Assembly: GCA_017302795.1 (NCBI GenBank) | Contig: JAFLCB010000002.1 | Location: 186,001 to 250,000 of the forward strand | Length of the DNA stretch: 64,000 nt | Source of the DNA: Deltaproteobacteria bacterium | Lineage (GTDB): Bacteria; Bdellovibrionota; Bdellovibrionia; Bdellovibrionales; JAMPXM01 | Direction: 5' to 3' | Notes under the pieces: model-generated | The model's database searches: none | Told to the model about the DNA's origin: nothing | What the model saw: only the letters and a program-made list of their open reading frames with translations | Made by a program: the position numbers and the translations under genes | Shown here: positions 24,842-34,034 of the stretch, in pieces | Numbering within the stretch: position 1 is the stretch's first letter | Layout: each line of letters starts with the position of its first letter

Positions 24842-27800
24842 TTAGAGCGCGATGGAAATCACGGGGTAGGCGCCGTTCGGATTTGCGCGGGTATCGAAGC
24901 CGAAGTGAACGCCGAGAACGAATTGGACCGGCAAGTGATAAAACAGCGTCGAATCGAGACGGGCCTCCGCGCCTACCGCCGGGTAGAGATCACCGAACTG
25001 ACTGATGCGGTAGCCATCAAGGGCGAAATCGTAAAAGGCTCCGTCGACGGTGACTGCGTCGGCGAAAACTGCGGCATGCCAACGACGCAAGAAGGCGGGC
25101 TTGGTGCCGAACCCCTCATAGCTATTGGCCAGTGGAAAGCGATATTCAATAGAGCCGCGCACAAACTTTCTCGCCAAAAAAGTTCCTGTCGGGTACCCGC
25201 GCATGACAAAACTCGTGCTCGTCGCGCCCAGTGCAATGGTTTCGATCGGAAGGCTCACGCTTGATGGGCCAAGTAAAAGGCGATCAAGTCCCGGAAGCCA
25301 ACTGAGGTTCGCAGCGAGTGCCAAAACATGGCGATCCGGAAGCCAACCTATCCATTTTGGATGCGAGGCCTTTGAAACTTGCGTGCCTAAGACGAGATCT
25401 GTTTTATCGTAAACTTGATTGCCGAGCTCGGGTAAGAATCGGGCATGCGAGAATTTAAAAACACCGCCTTTTTCAGGTGAAATTTCATGACCGCGTTGCG
25501 AAAGGCTTTGCCAAAGTAAACCTGCCCGCACTCCACCTCGTATGCGGATATCAGTCGCGGTGGTTGTGGGCACCTCCGACCGCTGATGATTGATACCGAT
25601 CTCGCCTCGCCAATTGTTGGACAGTGCCGGTATGTAAAACAAACCTGAAGCGTCGCTCGTCGTTGTTCGACGATCAAACCCAGACGAAGAAAGACGCTGC
25701 CAAAAATCATCGACCAAGAAAGTGTACCTTACGTCGGTTGTCGCGTTGCTATACGCACCGAAGATATTTGGTTTTGAGTGACGAGTGTCGGTGGAAATCG
25801 ACGCGGCCAAAACGTGGCGGCCGATCGGATCACCTGACGACGTAGAGGCCGAGAGGTACGCCCCGCCGGGAACGAAAGCCGCGTAAGGCATCCAGTAGCG
25901 CGGAATCATATATGGCCACGCACTGAAGTCGCGATCTTGGAGGTCCGCTGCCGAAAGGCCCGCATCGGGCGGCGTGTAGGGCTCTGTCGGTGCGTCAACC
26001 AGCGGTTCGATTTTCGTCAGCCGACCGCGAGCTATACTTGGCATCACCTCGCGCTCGTCTTTGCGTAAAATTCTTAAACGCGATCCATTTCCGTCGAGTC
26101 GAGAAAAAATCAGGGTTTCGCTTTTCGCATCGAGGTCTCCGATCCAAGCCCGAGTGGAAGAATTGGTGACGGGCGTAACTGTTTCGAAGTTCTCGTCACT
26201 CGTTAAGCGGCCCAGATAAAGATTGGTGACGCCATTTCTGGCCGAAGCGAACAGGAGGTGGCGCCGTCCCCTGGAGTCTGAAACTAGGCGCGGAAAGTTA
26301 GCATCGCCGCCTGAGTTTAGCGTCAGCGGTTTTGCGAGAACAGTGTTTGTTTTCGGATCGAATTGAACGACTTTTAAAACTTCACGTCCATCTTCGCCAC
26401 GTTCGGCGAAAACGATTTTATCAGCCTCAATGAATTCTGGCCACGAGACGCGGTGATAGTTCGCAGGGGTGTAAAGAACTTTAGGATCACTGAATGTGAA
26501 ATCGCCGGATTTCTCGTCGCGTCGGATGTTCGCAATCGCCAACTGAGAATTACCGGGAGTGAGCTGTACGAAAGCCACAAATTTTCCACTCGGGCTGATC
26601 CCGGGTTCACGCGCTCGCCACCCCTTTGTCACCCGTTTCGTGCGTTTTCTTTCCCGATCATAAATCCACAAATCGGATCGCTCTTCATAGCGACCGAACG
26701 AGTCGACCGCATCGTAAACGACGGCGGTCTCGTCTGGCATCCAGCTGACACGGTTGGAGCCGTCGGGATCGGCAGCTCGCACGGCGTTTTTTAAGTCAAA
26801 GAGTTTATCGGTTCCACGAGATGCGATGAGCAGAACGGAATCGTGATTGTGTTCTCGTCCTATGAATGCGAGCGACTCTTGAGTTCGCGATAGTACAGGC
26901 GAGCGCGAATAAAAACCTGATTCGTTCAGACGGGCGCCGTCATTACAGCCGACTGAACCGCCTTCACAGAGGACTTCGATCTGATGAACAGCTTTTTCTT
27001 CGAGTTCTGAGTAAACGGAATCAAGAATCTCTTGCCAGGATTTCTGCTCTCGCTCTTCGACAGGGGTATCGATGAAGAACGGAATTCTTCGTGCGAAGTG
27101 ATCATTTAGATCACCGACCAAAGAAAGATTTTTTTTCGAAAGATGATTCCACACTAAGCCACCAAATAAATAGGGACGAATTCCGCCCGGCCATTCGGGA
27201 TCGAAAATGTCACCGATCCGAGCGATATCCTCGCGGCGAAGCAAATTTTCTTGAATCATGGCTCGTGGAATCGCCGTGAAATTCGGTGACCGCAAGCGGC
27301 CGCCGCTTGGCGAGTAGCGGGTTTCAGTTTCAACCGCGAGGCCCTCGAGGTACCAGCGCGGCAAAAGTAAGTTAGGGCGAACAACTGATCCAAAAATCGA
27401 ACGGGCGAAATTGAAAAATCCATGCGCAGGCTGGAAGTTCAAAACGTGCGTGTATTCGTGGGTGATCAGTTCAAGTCCCCAGGGACCCGTGTCGCCAATC
27501 GAATCGCCGGGCGAAGGCATCGCGGGAAAAAGGTGCATCTGTGGGTAGGGAAAGCCTGTTGCCATTCCGTTTGCTTGGTCGCCGCGATCATCGATCACGA
27601 TAACTGTCTTGTCTGGCCACGTGCGCAACACGGGCGCAAGAGTCATCCAGGCTGACTCGGCATTGCGAGCGACATCCTTAGCCAGCTGGTAATGCCTTGA
27701 GTCAAAGAGAATTTCGAAGTGTGCAGTTTCGATTTTTCTCCACTGAATATGTGGATTCGCCAAAGCATTTTCGGCACCGGAAAGAAGGCTCCCCCCTACG

Positions 27801-27898
27801 ACAAGCAGCATTTTCGCTAGGGAAAAAGCGCGATTCAAAATCTGAGAGAATAGCGGTTTCCAAAACATTTTTCTGACAGAAAACACATGATCCTGCAT
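24842..27898 (-). CDS. large exported protein: gluzincin-type protease domain + beta-propeller + outer-membrane barrel
   Basis: 1018 residues with an N-terminal hydrophobic segment (about 25-47) acting as signal peptide. Residues 50-300 form a peptidase MA-like domain: HEYTH at 147-151 gives the two zinc histidines and the catalytic Glu148, and WYLEGLA places a likely third ligand at Glu185. From about 320 to 640, repeated Asp-, Ser- and Trp-containing strands (such as GISPSGKFVAFVQ) are typical of a TolB/WD40-like propeller. The last 330 residues are strand-rich, with BamA/surface-antigen-like phrases, and end in PVISIAL, like a terminal barrel strand. It is probably anchored in the outer membrane with the protease and propeller in the periplasm or outside. 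Start ATG 27898 follows AGAGG. Confidence 0.8.
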   Translation of the reverse strand: MQDHVFSVRKMFWKPLFSQILNRAFSLAKMLLVVGGSLLSGAENALANPHIQWRKIETAHFEILFDSRHYQLAKDVARNAESAWMTLAPVLRTWPDKTVIVIDDRGDQANGMATGFPYPQMHLFPAMPSPGDSIGDTGPWGLELITHEYTHVLNFQPAHGFFNFARSIFGSVVRPNLLLPRWYLEGLAVETETRYSPSGGRLRSPNFTAIPRAMIQENLLRREDIARIGDIFDPEWPGGIRPYLFGGLVWNHLSKKNLSLVGDLNDHFARRIPFFIDTPVEEREQKSWQEILDSVYSELEEKAVHQIEVLCEGGSVGCNDGARLNESGFYSRSPVLSRTQESLAFIGREHNHDSVLLIASRGTDKLFDLKNAVRAADPDGSNRVSWMPDETAVVYDAVDSFGRYEERSDLWIYDRERKRTKRVTKGWRAREPGISPSGKFVAFVQLTPGNSQLAIANIRRDEKSGDFTFSDPKVLYTPANYHRVSWPEFIEADKIVFAERGEDGREVLKVVQFDPKTNTVLAKPLTLNSGGDANFPRLVSDSRGRRHLLFASARNGVTNLYLGRLTSDENFETVTPVTNSSTRAWIGDLDAKSETLIFSRLDGNGSRLRILRKDEREVMPSIARGRLTKIEPLVDAPTEPYTPPDAGLSAADLQDRDFSAWPYMIPRYWMPYAAFVPGGAYLSASTSSGDPIGRHVLAASISTDTRHSKPNIFGAYSNATTDVRYTFLVDDFWQRLSSSGFDRRTTTSDASGLFYIPALSNNWRGEIGINHQRSEVPTTTATDIRIRGGVRAGLLWQSLSQRGHEISPEKGGVFKFSHARFLPELGNQVYDKTDLVLGTQVSKASHPKWIGWLPDRHVLALAANLSWLPGLDRLLLGPSSVSLPIETIALGATSTSFVMRGYPTGTFLARKFVRGSIEYRFPLANSYEGFGTKPAFLRRWHAAVFADAVTVDGAFYDFALDGYRISQFGDLYPAVGAEARLDSTLFYHLPVQFVLGVHFGFDTRANPNGAYPVISIAL

Positions 27899-27935
27899 TG
27901 CGACCTCTTGGCTTCGATATTCAACGTTTAGACCT

Positions 27936-27964
27936 TTGACAAAAACCGTGCGCTTTTCAACAAT
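27936..27964 (+). promoter_or_regulatory. probable sigma-70 promoter of the pal operon
   Basis: TTGACA (27936-27941), 17-base spacer, AACAAT (27959-27964). The -35 element is perfect, the -10 element is poor. It lies 27 bases before the pal start, in the divergent gap with the protease-barrel gene. Confidence 0.45.
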
Positions 27965-27990
27965 GTTGCTTCATGAAGGAGAACTACGCC

Positions 27991-28557
27991 ATGCAAAAAA
28001 ATTCGACATCGACTCCATCAACCTTCTCAACAACGTTCTCAAGAACTCTTACTCTTGTCCTGGGACTAGCGGTGGTCGCCACACTGTCATTGGCTTCCTG
28101 CACGAAAGCAAAAAAGGCGGACGGTGAAGGTGGAGCAGAGAGCTCTGGAATGTCAGACGCAGGTCCTCAGGTCACTGATAAAGATATGGCCTACGACCAA
28201 GCTGGTTCTGACGGTGGCAACATCAGCGGCCTCAGCACTATTTTCTTTGAATACGATCAGGCGCGCCTAACCGACACGTCGAAAAATAAGCTGAAGGAAA
28301 ACGCGGACTGGATCCGAGCAAATCCCGCTGTCACTGTCCAAATTGAAGGACACACTGATTCTCGTGGTTCGACAGAATACAATTTGTCGCTCGGTGAGCG
28401 CCGTGCAAAGTCGGTTCGCCAGTATCTTGAAGGGCTGGGAGTTGAATCGAAGCGCATGACTATTCTGAGTTACGGCGAAGAAAAGCCATTGGCGTCGGGA
28501 GATACAGAGGCGGCGTTTTCGAAAAACCGTCGCGCTAACTTTGTTCCAGTTCAGTAG
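27991..28557 (+). CDS. pal: peptidoglycan-associated lipoprotein (OmpA-family)
   Basis: 188 residues from ATG 27991, chosen because GAAGGAG lies at the right distance; a start at 27973 is less likely. The signal peptide ends in the lipobox LASC. The C-terminal OmpA domain carries IEGHTDSRGSTEYNLSLGERRA, the classic peptidoglycan-binding motif (residues about 118-139). Pal anchors the outer membrane to peptidoglycan and works with the Tol proteins during division. It is followed by a DUF4398 lipoprotein and a CpoB-like gene; tolQRAB are not in this window. Confidence 0.93.
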   Translation: MQKNSTSTPSTFSTTFSRTLTLVLGLAVVATLSLASCTKAKKADGEGGAESSGMSDAGPQVTDKDMAYDQAGSDGGNISGLSTIFFEYDQARLTDTSKNKLKENADWIRANPAVTVQIEGHTDSRGSTEYNLSLGERRAKSVRQYLEGLGVESKRMTILSYGEEKPLASGDTEAAFSKNRRANFVPVQ

Positions 28558-28578
28558 TAAACATAGAAGGTGGACCTT

Positions 28579-28932
28579 ATGGTCGCGTCCTTTCGGATTT
28601 GTTTCAGCGCCACTAGCACGGTCTTCTTTCTCGCCATTGGACTCGGCATAGGACTAGGCAGTGGCGCCGTGTCATGTGTTTCCGTTATTCCCGTCGACGA
28701 ATACACAATTGCCCGGGCCGCAATGGATGGCGCAAAAGAGTCGGAAGCGCCTCGCTTCGCGCCCGCGTTGTGGTATAAGGCTGAGCAGGCGTATCGCGAA
28801 GGCGAAACATTCTTTCGCGAACGAGCTTACAATGACGCCTTAAAGCGATTTGCGCAGGCGCGATCATTGGCAGAACAAGCTGAAAACGCGGCTCGATTGT
28901 CGCGTTTTGAATCTGGCGACCTCGCGCCATAG
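28579..28932 (+). CDS. DUF4398-type small lipoprotein
   Basis: 117 residues from ATG 28579. A hydrophobic Gly-rich leader ends in AVSC, an acceptable lipobox. The mature part is a helical hairpin with the DUF4398 pattern: APALWYKAEQAYREGE, then YNDALKRFAQARSLAEQAE. DUF4398 proteins often neighbour OmpA/Pal genes; their function is not established. It lies between pal and the cpoB-like gene with short gaps, so it belongs to the pal operon. Confidence 0.8.
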   Translation: MVASFRICFSATSTVFFLAIGLGIGLGSGAVSCVSVIPVDEYTIARAAMDGAKESEAPRFAPALWYKAEQAYREGETFFRERAYNDALKRFAQARSLAEQAENAARLSRFESGDLAP

Positions 28933-28958
28933 TCGTAACGTAGTCGGAAAGGATTTAC

Positions 28959-29672
28959 ATGTCGAATCCCAGTACTCCAGCTGTCGCAGTGATCGTCGGG
29001 TTGATGATGTCTGGCGCATTGATGACGTCTGGTTGCTTGCAAACTAGGTCCAACTTGAAGGAACAAGAGGAAAAGCAGGTTTTACGCAAACAAGTTGTCA
29101 ACTTGCAGCAGACGACAGCGGACGTTTCATCAAAATTCAACGAAGTGGACGAGGATCTTCGAAAGACCAATGGTCGCATCGAGGCTCTCGACGCCCGCAT
29201 GACTCAGATCAAAGACCGAGCGGAAAAAAATGACTTTGCTCTGGAGTCTAAGTTCAAAGAGCAAGACACAAAATTCCAAGCATTTCGCGAAGAGCTTCAG
29301 AAGATGCAGGCCGAACTGTTGGAAGTGAAAGCCTCGAACTCTGCCCTACAGGCTGCGTTTCAAGCCGGTGGAGCACCATCGGGATCAAGTGGCGGCAAAA
29401 ACTCGGACAAGAATCCCTTTGAATTGGGCGACAGTCGCTTCGAGCAAAAGGCTTGGCGAGAGGCGATTTTCGCCTACGAGGACTATCGGAAGTCCTACCC
29501 CAAGGGAAAAAACTTTGGTGCCGCGACCTATAAGATAGGCGTCTGTTTTCAAGAGCTAGGTATGCTGGACGATGCAAAGCCATTTTATGACGAAGTTATC
29601 TCGAAGTTCCCGAAATCCAAAGAGGCAGATCGCGCGCGATCTCGGCTGAAAGCAATTTCGAAAAAGAAGTAA
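28959..29672 (+). CDS. CpoB/YbgF-like lipoprotein, cell-division coordinator
   Basis: 237 residues behind AAAGGA. The signal peptide ends in TSGC, a lipobox. A long coiled coil (about 30-130) precedes a Gly/Ser linker and a TPR domain (about 150-235) with the CpoB-like wording ALxxYEDYRKSYPKGKNFGAA in part. CpoB couples Tol-Pal function to peptidoglycan synthesis in E. coli and there is soluble in the periplasm; this one seems lipid-anchored. Its position after pal supports the assignment. Confidence 0.85.
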   Translation: MSNPSTPAVAVIVGLMMSGALMTSGCLQTRSNLKEQEEKQVLRKQVVNLQQTTADVSSKFNEVDEDLRKTNGRIEALDARMTQIKDRAEKNDFALESKFKEQDTKFQAFREELQKMQAELLEVKASNSALQAAFQAGGAPSGSSGGKNSDKNPFELGDSRFEQKAWREAIFAYEDYRKSYPKGKNFGAATYKIGVCFQELGMLDDAKPFYDEVISKFPKSKEADRARSRLKAISKKK

Positions 29673-29689
29673 TCGGAAGAAAAGGCCCA

Positions 29690-30793
29690 ATGCGCTCCTT
29701 TCAAAAAGTTCTGGCCATTGAAACGAGCTGCGATGATACGTCTGTGGCGGTGGTGGCCAGCACTGGGCAAGTCTTAAGCTGCGTGATGGCCGGGCAAGAT
29801 CTTTATCACGAAAAGTACGGCGGTATCGTTCCCGAGATCGCTTCGCGAAATCACACCCATCATTTGTTGCCGTTGATCGAGGAAGCGCTCAAGGCCGCTG
29901 GAACTTCTATGTCGAGCATCGATGGGTTTGCAGTGACTTCACGGCCAGGTTTGATCGGCGCACTTCTGACCGGATTGGTAACGGCGAAGACTTTAAGTCT
30001 TACAACTGGAAAACCGTTCGTGGGAATTAATCACCTTGAAGGTCACTTGCTTGCGCCCTTTTTAACAGATGAAGGTTATTCGCCGCCCAAGGGATTTGAT
30101 TTCCCCTACATTGCGCTTGCCGTAAGTGGAGGGCACACAACGCTCTACAAAGTCGATGGGTTCGGTCGGTACAAAGTGCTGGGCCGCACTTTGGATGATG
30201 CGGCCGGTGAGGCCTTCGATAAGTTTGCAAAAAAAATTGGCCTCGGTTTTCCAGGGGGAGCCAAGGTGGATCGCCTTGGTGCAGTTGGAAATCGCACTCG
30301 TTTCGAGTTTCCGCGGGCCATGCTGAAAGATGAACGCGACGATGTCAGTTTTTCGGGACTTAAAACTTCCGCCTCTCGCTTATTTGAAGAGCTGCTTCCG
30401 GCAGATCAAGAGTTAATTCTTAAACAGGCCGAAGGGTTTCTAAAATCGGGCTCTGCGGAGCCGGGTTTACTTGCAGATCTGTGCGCTAGCTTTCAGGAGG
30501 CGATTGTCGATGTACTTGTTGCGCGCATCTCGCGTGCAGCGTTTCGCGAAAACTTGTCTCGCGTCGTGCTGACCGGCGGAGTTGCGGCGAACAGTCGTTT
30601 GCGAGCGAGAGTGACAGAGTGGAGTCAAGCAAACGGGCGAGTCGCCGCAATTCCTCCGCTTCGATTTTGCACGGACAATGCAGCGATGATTGGACTTGCC
30701 GGTATTATCCGTCTGAATCTAGGCGAAGTTTCGGCGACATCATTAGGCCCTCAGCCCAAGGCGCCACTCGATCAGGAGCAGGTGCCTGTATGA
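29690..30793 (+). CDS. tsaD: tRNA N6-adenosine threonylcarbamoyltransferase
   Basis: 367 residues, a little longer than average. The start gives LAIETSCDDTSVAVV, the family signature. The metal-binding HTHH (55-58) and NHLEGHL (114-120, H115 and H119) are intact, as is GVAANSRLR near the C-terminus. With TsaB and TsaE it transfers threonylcarbamoyl to A37 of ANN-decoding tRNAs. Its stop overlaps the rsmA start by four bases. Confidence 0.97.
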   Translation: MRSFQKVLAIETSCDDTSVAVVASTGQVLSCVMAGQDLYHEKYGGIVPEIASRNHTHHLLPLIEEALKAAGTSMSSIDGFAVTSRPGLIGALLTGLVTAKTLSLTTGKPFVGINHLEGHLLAPFLTDEGYSPPKGFDFPYIALAVSGGHTTLYKVDGFGRYKVLGRTLDDAAGEAFDKFAKKIGLGFPGGAKVDRLGAVGNRTRFEFPRAMLKDERDDVSFSGLKTSASRLFEELLPADQELILKQAEGFLKSGSAEPGLLADLCASFQEAIVDVLVARISRAAFRENLSRVVLTGGVAANSRLRARVTEWSQANGRVAAIPPLRFCTDNAAMIGLAGIIRLNLGEVSATSLGPQPKAPLDQEQVPV

Positions 30794-31638
30794 CACGTCG
30801 AGAGCGCCTGTTAGAAAAGATTCGATTGAGCGGAACTGGTCCGAAGCGCGCCTTGGGGCAGAACTTTCTTATTTCAGACCACGTCATCGATCGCATTCTT
30901 GAGAACGCGCTAGAAACAGGATCAACAAGTTTTTGGGCTGCAGCAGGGAAGGCGACGGCGATCCTTGAAATCGGGCCTGGCCTCGGAGCCCTGACAGAGG
31001 GGTTGATTGCCGGCACGAAAAAACTTTCTATTCCTTTCTCGGTCATTGAATTAGACCGCGATTTCGCGGCCTCCTGGCGTGAGCAGGGTTTGAAGGTAGT
31101 GGAAGCCGATGCGTTGCAAGTAGATTGGAGCTCGTTAGAACTGCCTCAGGGAACGCGGCTGATTTCGAATCTTCCCTATCAGATTTCTTCTAGCCTTGTG
31201 ATCGATCGGTCCGTTGATGCCCAAGGTGTGACTTCGATGGTGCTGATGTTTCAGAAGGAAGTTGCAAAGCGAATCCTTGCGAAACCGAAGACTGAAGATT
31301 TCGGCCTGCTTTCGGTGATCGCCCAACTTGGCTGGGAAATCGAAATCGTTTGCGAGGCCGGACCACAGGACTTTTTTCCTCCGCCACGCATAGCTAGTCG
31401 CGTCCTGCGCTTTCGACGAAAAGTGGATGCACCCGACGTTCAAGAGTTTACTCGTGTCCTGGCGTTTGCAAAACGGGCTTATGCTCATCGCCGAAAGCTT
31501 TTGGCGGGAAACTTGGCGGGCGGTTCGGCAACTCGTGAGACAATTGAAACCGTGATAGAAAGTATGGGATTCACGAAAACGGCAAGAGCCGAAGAGCTAA
31601 GTCCGGTACAGATTCTAGAACTTTTTCGACGATTGTAG
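30790..31638 (+). CDS. rsmA: 16S rRNA dimethyladenosine transferase (A1518/A1519)
   Basis: 282 residues from ATG 30790 (ATGA overlap with tsaD); longer upstream versions would run far into tsaD. KRALGQNFL near the N-terminus, the SAM motif LEIGPGLGALTEGL and the catalytic SNLPYQISS are all clear, as is the DFFPPPRIASRVLRF stretch. It dimethylates two adenines near the 3' end of 16S rRNA (KsgA activity), a late ribosome-assembly step. Confidence 0.96.
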   Translation: MTRRERLLEKIRLSGTGPKRALGQNFLISDHVIDRILENALETGSTSFWAAAGKATAILEIGPGLGALTEGLIAGTKKLSIPFSVIELDRDFAASWREQGLKVVEADALQVDWSSLELPQGTRLISNLPYQISSSLVIDRSVDAQGVTSMVLMFQKEVAKRILAKPKTEDFGLLSVIAQLGWEIEIVCEAGPQDFFPPPRIASRVLRFRRKVDAPDVQEFTRVLAFAKRAYAHRRKLLAGNLAGGSATRETIETVIESMGFTKTARAEELSPVQILELFRRL

Positions 31639-31650
31639 GGGCGTTTAGTC

Positions 31651-32115
31651 ATGGCGACGAAAGACAATGGCATTAGGCTGATCGCAGAAAATCGCAAAGC
31701 GCGATTTGATTACATTGTCATCGACACGCTGGAGGCGGGGATTTCGCTTCTCGGGAGCGAGGTCAAGGCGATTCGAGACACTGGAATTCAGTTGAAGGAC
31801 TCGTACGTCGTCATCAAAAATGGAGAGGCCTTTTTGCAGGGTGCCCATGTTTCGCCTTACCGGGCATCGAGCTATTTGAATCACGAACCAGAACGCTTAA
31901 GAAAACTTCTTTTAAGCAAAATTCAAATTGATCGTCTCGATCGATCCCTTTCTGAAAAGGGGTACTCCTGTGTTCCTTTGAAGCTTTACTTTAAGGGACG
32001 CTGGGCGAAGATAGAACTGGCCATCGCGAAAGGCAAAAACGTCGGCGATAAGCGTGAGTCCATAAAGACGAGAGATGTCGATCGCGAGCTTCGTCGCGCA
32101 AAGGCCAAAAAGTAA
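31651..32115 (+). CDS. smpB: SsrA-binding protein SmpB
   Basis: 154 residues, the normal length. NRKARFDYIVIDTLEAGI, LLGSEVKAIR, the GAHVSPY strand and KGRWAKIELAIAKGKN are diagnostic. SmpB binds tmRNA and delivers it to stalled ribosomes. No tmRNA gene (ssrA) is visible beside it in this window. Confidence 0.97.
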   Translation: MATKDNGIRLIAENRKARFDYIVIDTLEAGISLLGSEVKAIRDTGIQLKDSYVVIKNGEAFLQGAHVSPYRASSYLNHEPERLRKLLLSKIQIDRLDRSLSEKGYSCVPLKLYFKGRWAKIELAIAKGKNVGDKRESIKTRDVDRELRRAKAKK

Positions 32116-32133
32116 GAGCACTGGAGGTTCGTT

Positions 32134-33087
32134 GTGGCAAAAATCTTAGGTACATTCGGTTTTGCAAGTACAGGTGCGATTGCCGTAAATTTGGCTCTGG
32201 CGGTTATTTTTGTGACTTCACTTGCCGGCTGCGGAGTCAAAACCGTTCGCCGTGAAGGAGAATCAGAAACGGCAAGTGCGAATGTCACTTCCGCTGAGGT
32301 CACCAGTTCGGAGACAGCCTCGGAAATCAGCCTTAAAGCAGACCGGTCAGAACTCGACAAGTTTCGCACCGAAATTCCAGAAGAAGTGAAGCGTCAAAAC
32401 GACGAGATCGCGTTGATCCTTTCGTTTATCAATCGCGAAACTGAAGAAGATCCAAATAAAGTGCGCGACCGATTTAGTTCGGCGCTTCGTAAACGTCGAG
32501 AGGCATCCGACAAGCACTTGCGCCGGACGCGCGAAAGCTTTTCGAAACGAGAAAAACAAGAGCGAGAAGATTTTTTGAAAAGGTCGAAAGATGAGCGCAC
32601 AGATTTTCTTGATCGAAAGCGTTCGCCTGATGACCGGAAGCGTTTTTTTGAAGATCAAGAGGACAAACGGAAAGTTTTTTTTGCTGATCAGACAGAAAAG
32701 CGAAAAGACTTTGAATCATCCGTTCAAGAAGAGCGGAAGCGCATGGAGGACTTCGTTCGCGAAAAGCAAAACCAGTTCAATCAGGAATGGCGCGATTATC
32801 TAACGAGGTACACCGAGCGAAAAAAACAAAACGAATTGAAAAAGCGCATGGAGCAGAAAGCGCGTGAACTCGAGCGTCGCGGTCAACCAGCCTTAAAGGC
32901 ACCAGATCAGCCTTCCGGTCAGCTTCCGCTAACGGCGCCAGTTCATTCTGGCGGAGCGGTTGCTAGTGATTCGCGCGCACGTGGGACCCTTCAGTCAAGC
33001 GCAGAGGAATCATTGAAAGAGTTCGATTCCATCCCGCAAGGACCCGGTGTTCCGTTGACTCCAGGTACCGCGAAGAAAGGGAATTAG
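32134..33087 (+). CDS. highly charged lipoprotein with 11-residue aromatic repeats
   Basis: 317 residues from GTG 32134, seven bases after GGAGG. The leader ends in LAGC, a perfect lipobox. Residues 105-250 are almost wholly Lys, Arg, Glu, Asp and Gln in one long helix. Aromatic or hydrophobic residues recur every 11 positions: F136, F147, F158, then (after a two-residue insertion) F171, F182, F193, M204, F215 and Y226. An 11-residue (hendecad) period predicts a nearly straight, possibly right-handed coiled coil, suited to span the periplasm or form a surface rod. The tail (about 250-317) is Pro/Ser/Gly-rich. I recognise no family. Its 3' end overlaps the convergent rluB by four bases. Confidence 0.8.
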   Translation: MAKILGTFGFASTGAIAVNLALAVIFVTSLAGCGVKTVRREGESETASANVTSAEVTSSETASEISLKADRSELDKFRTEIPEEVKRQNDEIALILSFINRETEEDPNKVRDRFSSALRKRREASDKHLRRTRESFSKREKQEREDFLKRSKDERTDFLDRKRSPDDRKRFFEDQEDKRKVFFADQTEKRKDFESSVQEERKRMEDFVREKQNQFNQEWRDYLTRYTERKKQNELKKRMEQKARELERRGQPALKAPDQPSGQLPLTAPVHSGGAVASDSRARGTLQSSAEESLKEFDSIPQGPGVPLTPGTAKKGN

Positions 33088-34034
33088 CCTCTTCGTGAAG
33101 GTCGGCGATCCGTCGACTTAAGGCTTCCGCGGCGCGAGGACTCGTCCCGGGCCAGAGCTTTGGCAGATTTCGGTCCGCGTTTTCGGTCAAACTTTTTTGG
33201 TCCAATTGCATTTGAGCGTGAAGCGATCGGTCCACGTCGGCCTGAAGCTGACTCATCTTGGTAAAAAATCTTTTCTACTTCGTCGGATGTCAAGAGCGCC
33301 CACTCGCCGCGAGCTAGGCCCCCCATCTTGAGGCGGCCGATCGCAATTCGTTGGAGCTTCATCACATCAAAGCCAATTTTTTCGAACATACGACGAATTT
33401 GGCGATTTTTTCCTTCGCCGATCACGATCTTAAACCAATCGTACTTATCAGAAGCTGTGCCTTTGAGGCGTTCGATTTCTCGAGCGGCAACTCGACCACC
33501 GATGATCGTCACACCCGTGCGAAGTTTTTGAAGATGCGCGTCTGTGGGTTGACCATCAACTTTTACCAGGTAGGTTTTTAAAACCTCGTGTTTTGGGTGA
33601 GTGACTCGCTGAGCGAAGTCCCCATCATTTGTCAGAAGCAAAAGCCCTTCGCTGTCATAATCCAGACGCCCGACAGGAAATACCCGCGATTCGAACCGCT
33701 TGAAGTATTCGCCGATGCACGGCCGACCTTCTGGGTCTTCCATGGTTGTCATGACCCCTTTTGGCTTGTTGAACAGCAAGTATACTTTTCGAGTTTCGGG
33801 ACGAACTGGTTTTCCGTTTACAGTCACTTTGTCAGAGGTGAGATTCACTCGAACTCCGAGCTCGTAGACTCTTTTTCCGTTGATCTGAATGGCGCCCTCG
33901 GCAATGAGTTCGTCGGCTCCGCGACGAGAGGTCACACCGCTCTCGGCCAGGTATTTGTTGAGGCGTACTTCGTTGGCGTTTGCGATGGTTACAGGTTTTG
34001 TAGTTCGCGATTTAGTGGGGCGATTGTTTCGCAT
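33084..34034 (-). CDS. rluB: 23S rRNA pseudouridine synthase, RluB/RsuA family
   Basis: 316 residues. An S4 RNA-binding domain (about 23-75, RLNKYLAESGVTSRRGADELI) precedes the pseudouridine synthase domain with the catalytic aspartate 125 in GRLDYDSEG. The basic C-terminal tail (about 265-316) extends beyond the usual RluB length and probably binds RNA nonspecifically. RluB modifies position 2605 of 23S rRNA in E. coli; the RluE/RluF/RsuA relatives are less likely. Its N-terminus overlaps the upstream gene by 46 bases. Confidence 0.9.
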   Translation of the reverse strand: MRNNRPTKSRTTKPVTIANANEVRLNKYLAESGVTSRRGADELIAEGAIQINGKRVYELGVRVNLTSDKVTVNGKPVRPETRKVYLLFNKPKGVMTTMEDPEGRPCIGEYFKRFESRVFPVGRLDYDSEGLLLLTNDGDFAQRVTHPKHEVLKTYLVKVDGQPTDAHLQKLRTGVTIIGGRVAAREIERLKGTASDKYDWFKIVIGEGKNRQIRRMFEKIGFDVMKLQRIAIGRLKMGGLARGEWALLTSDEVEKIFYQDESASGRRGPIASRSNAIGPKKFDRKRGPKSAKALARDESSRRGSLKSTDRRPSRRG

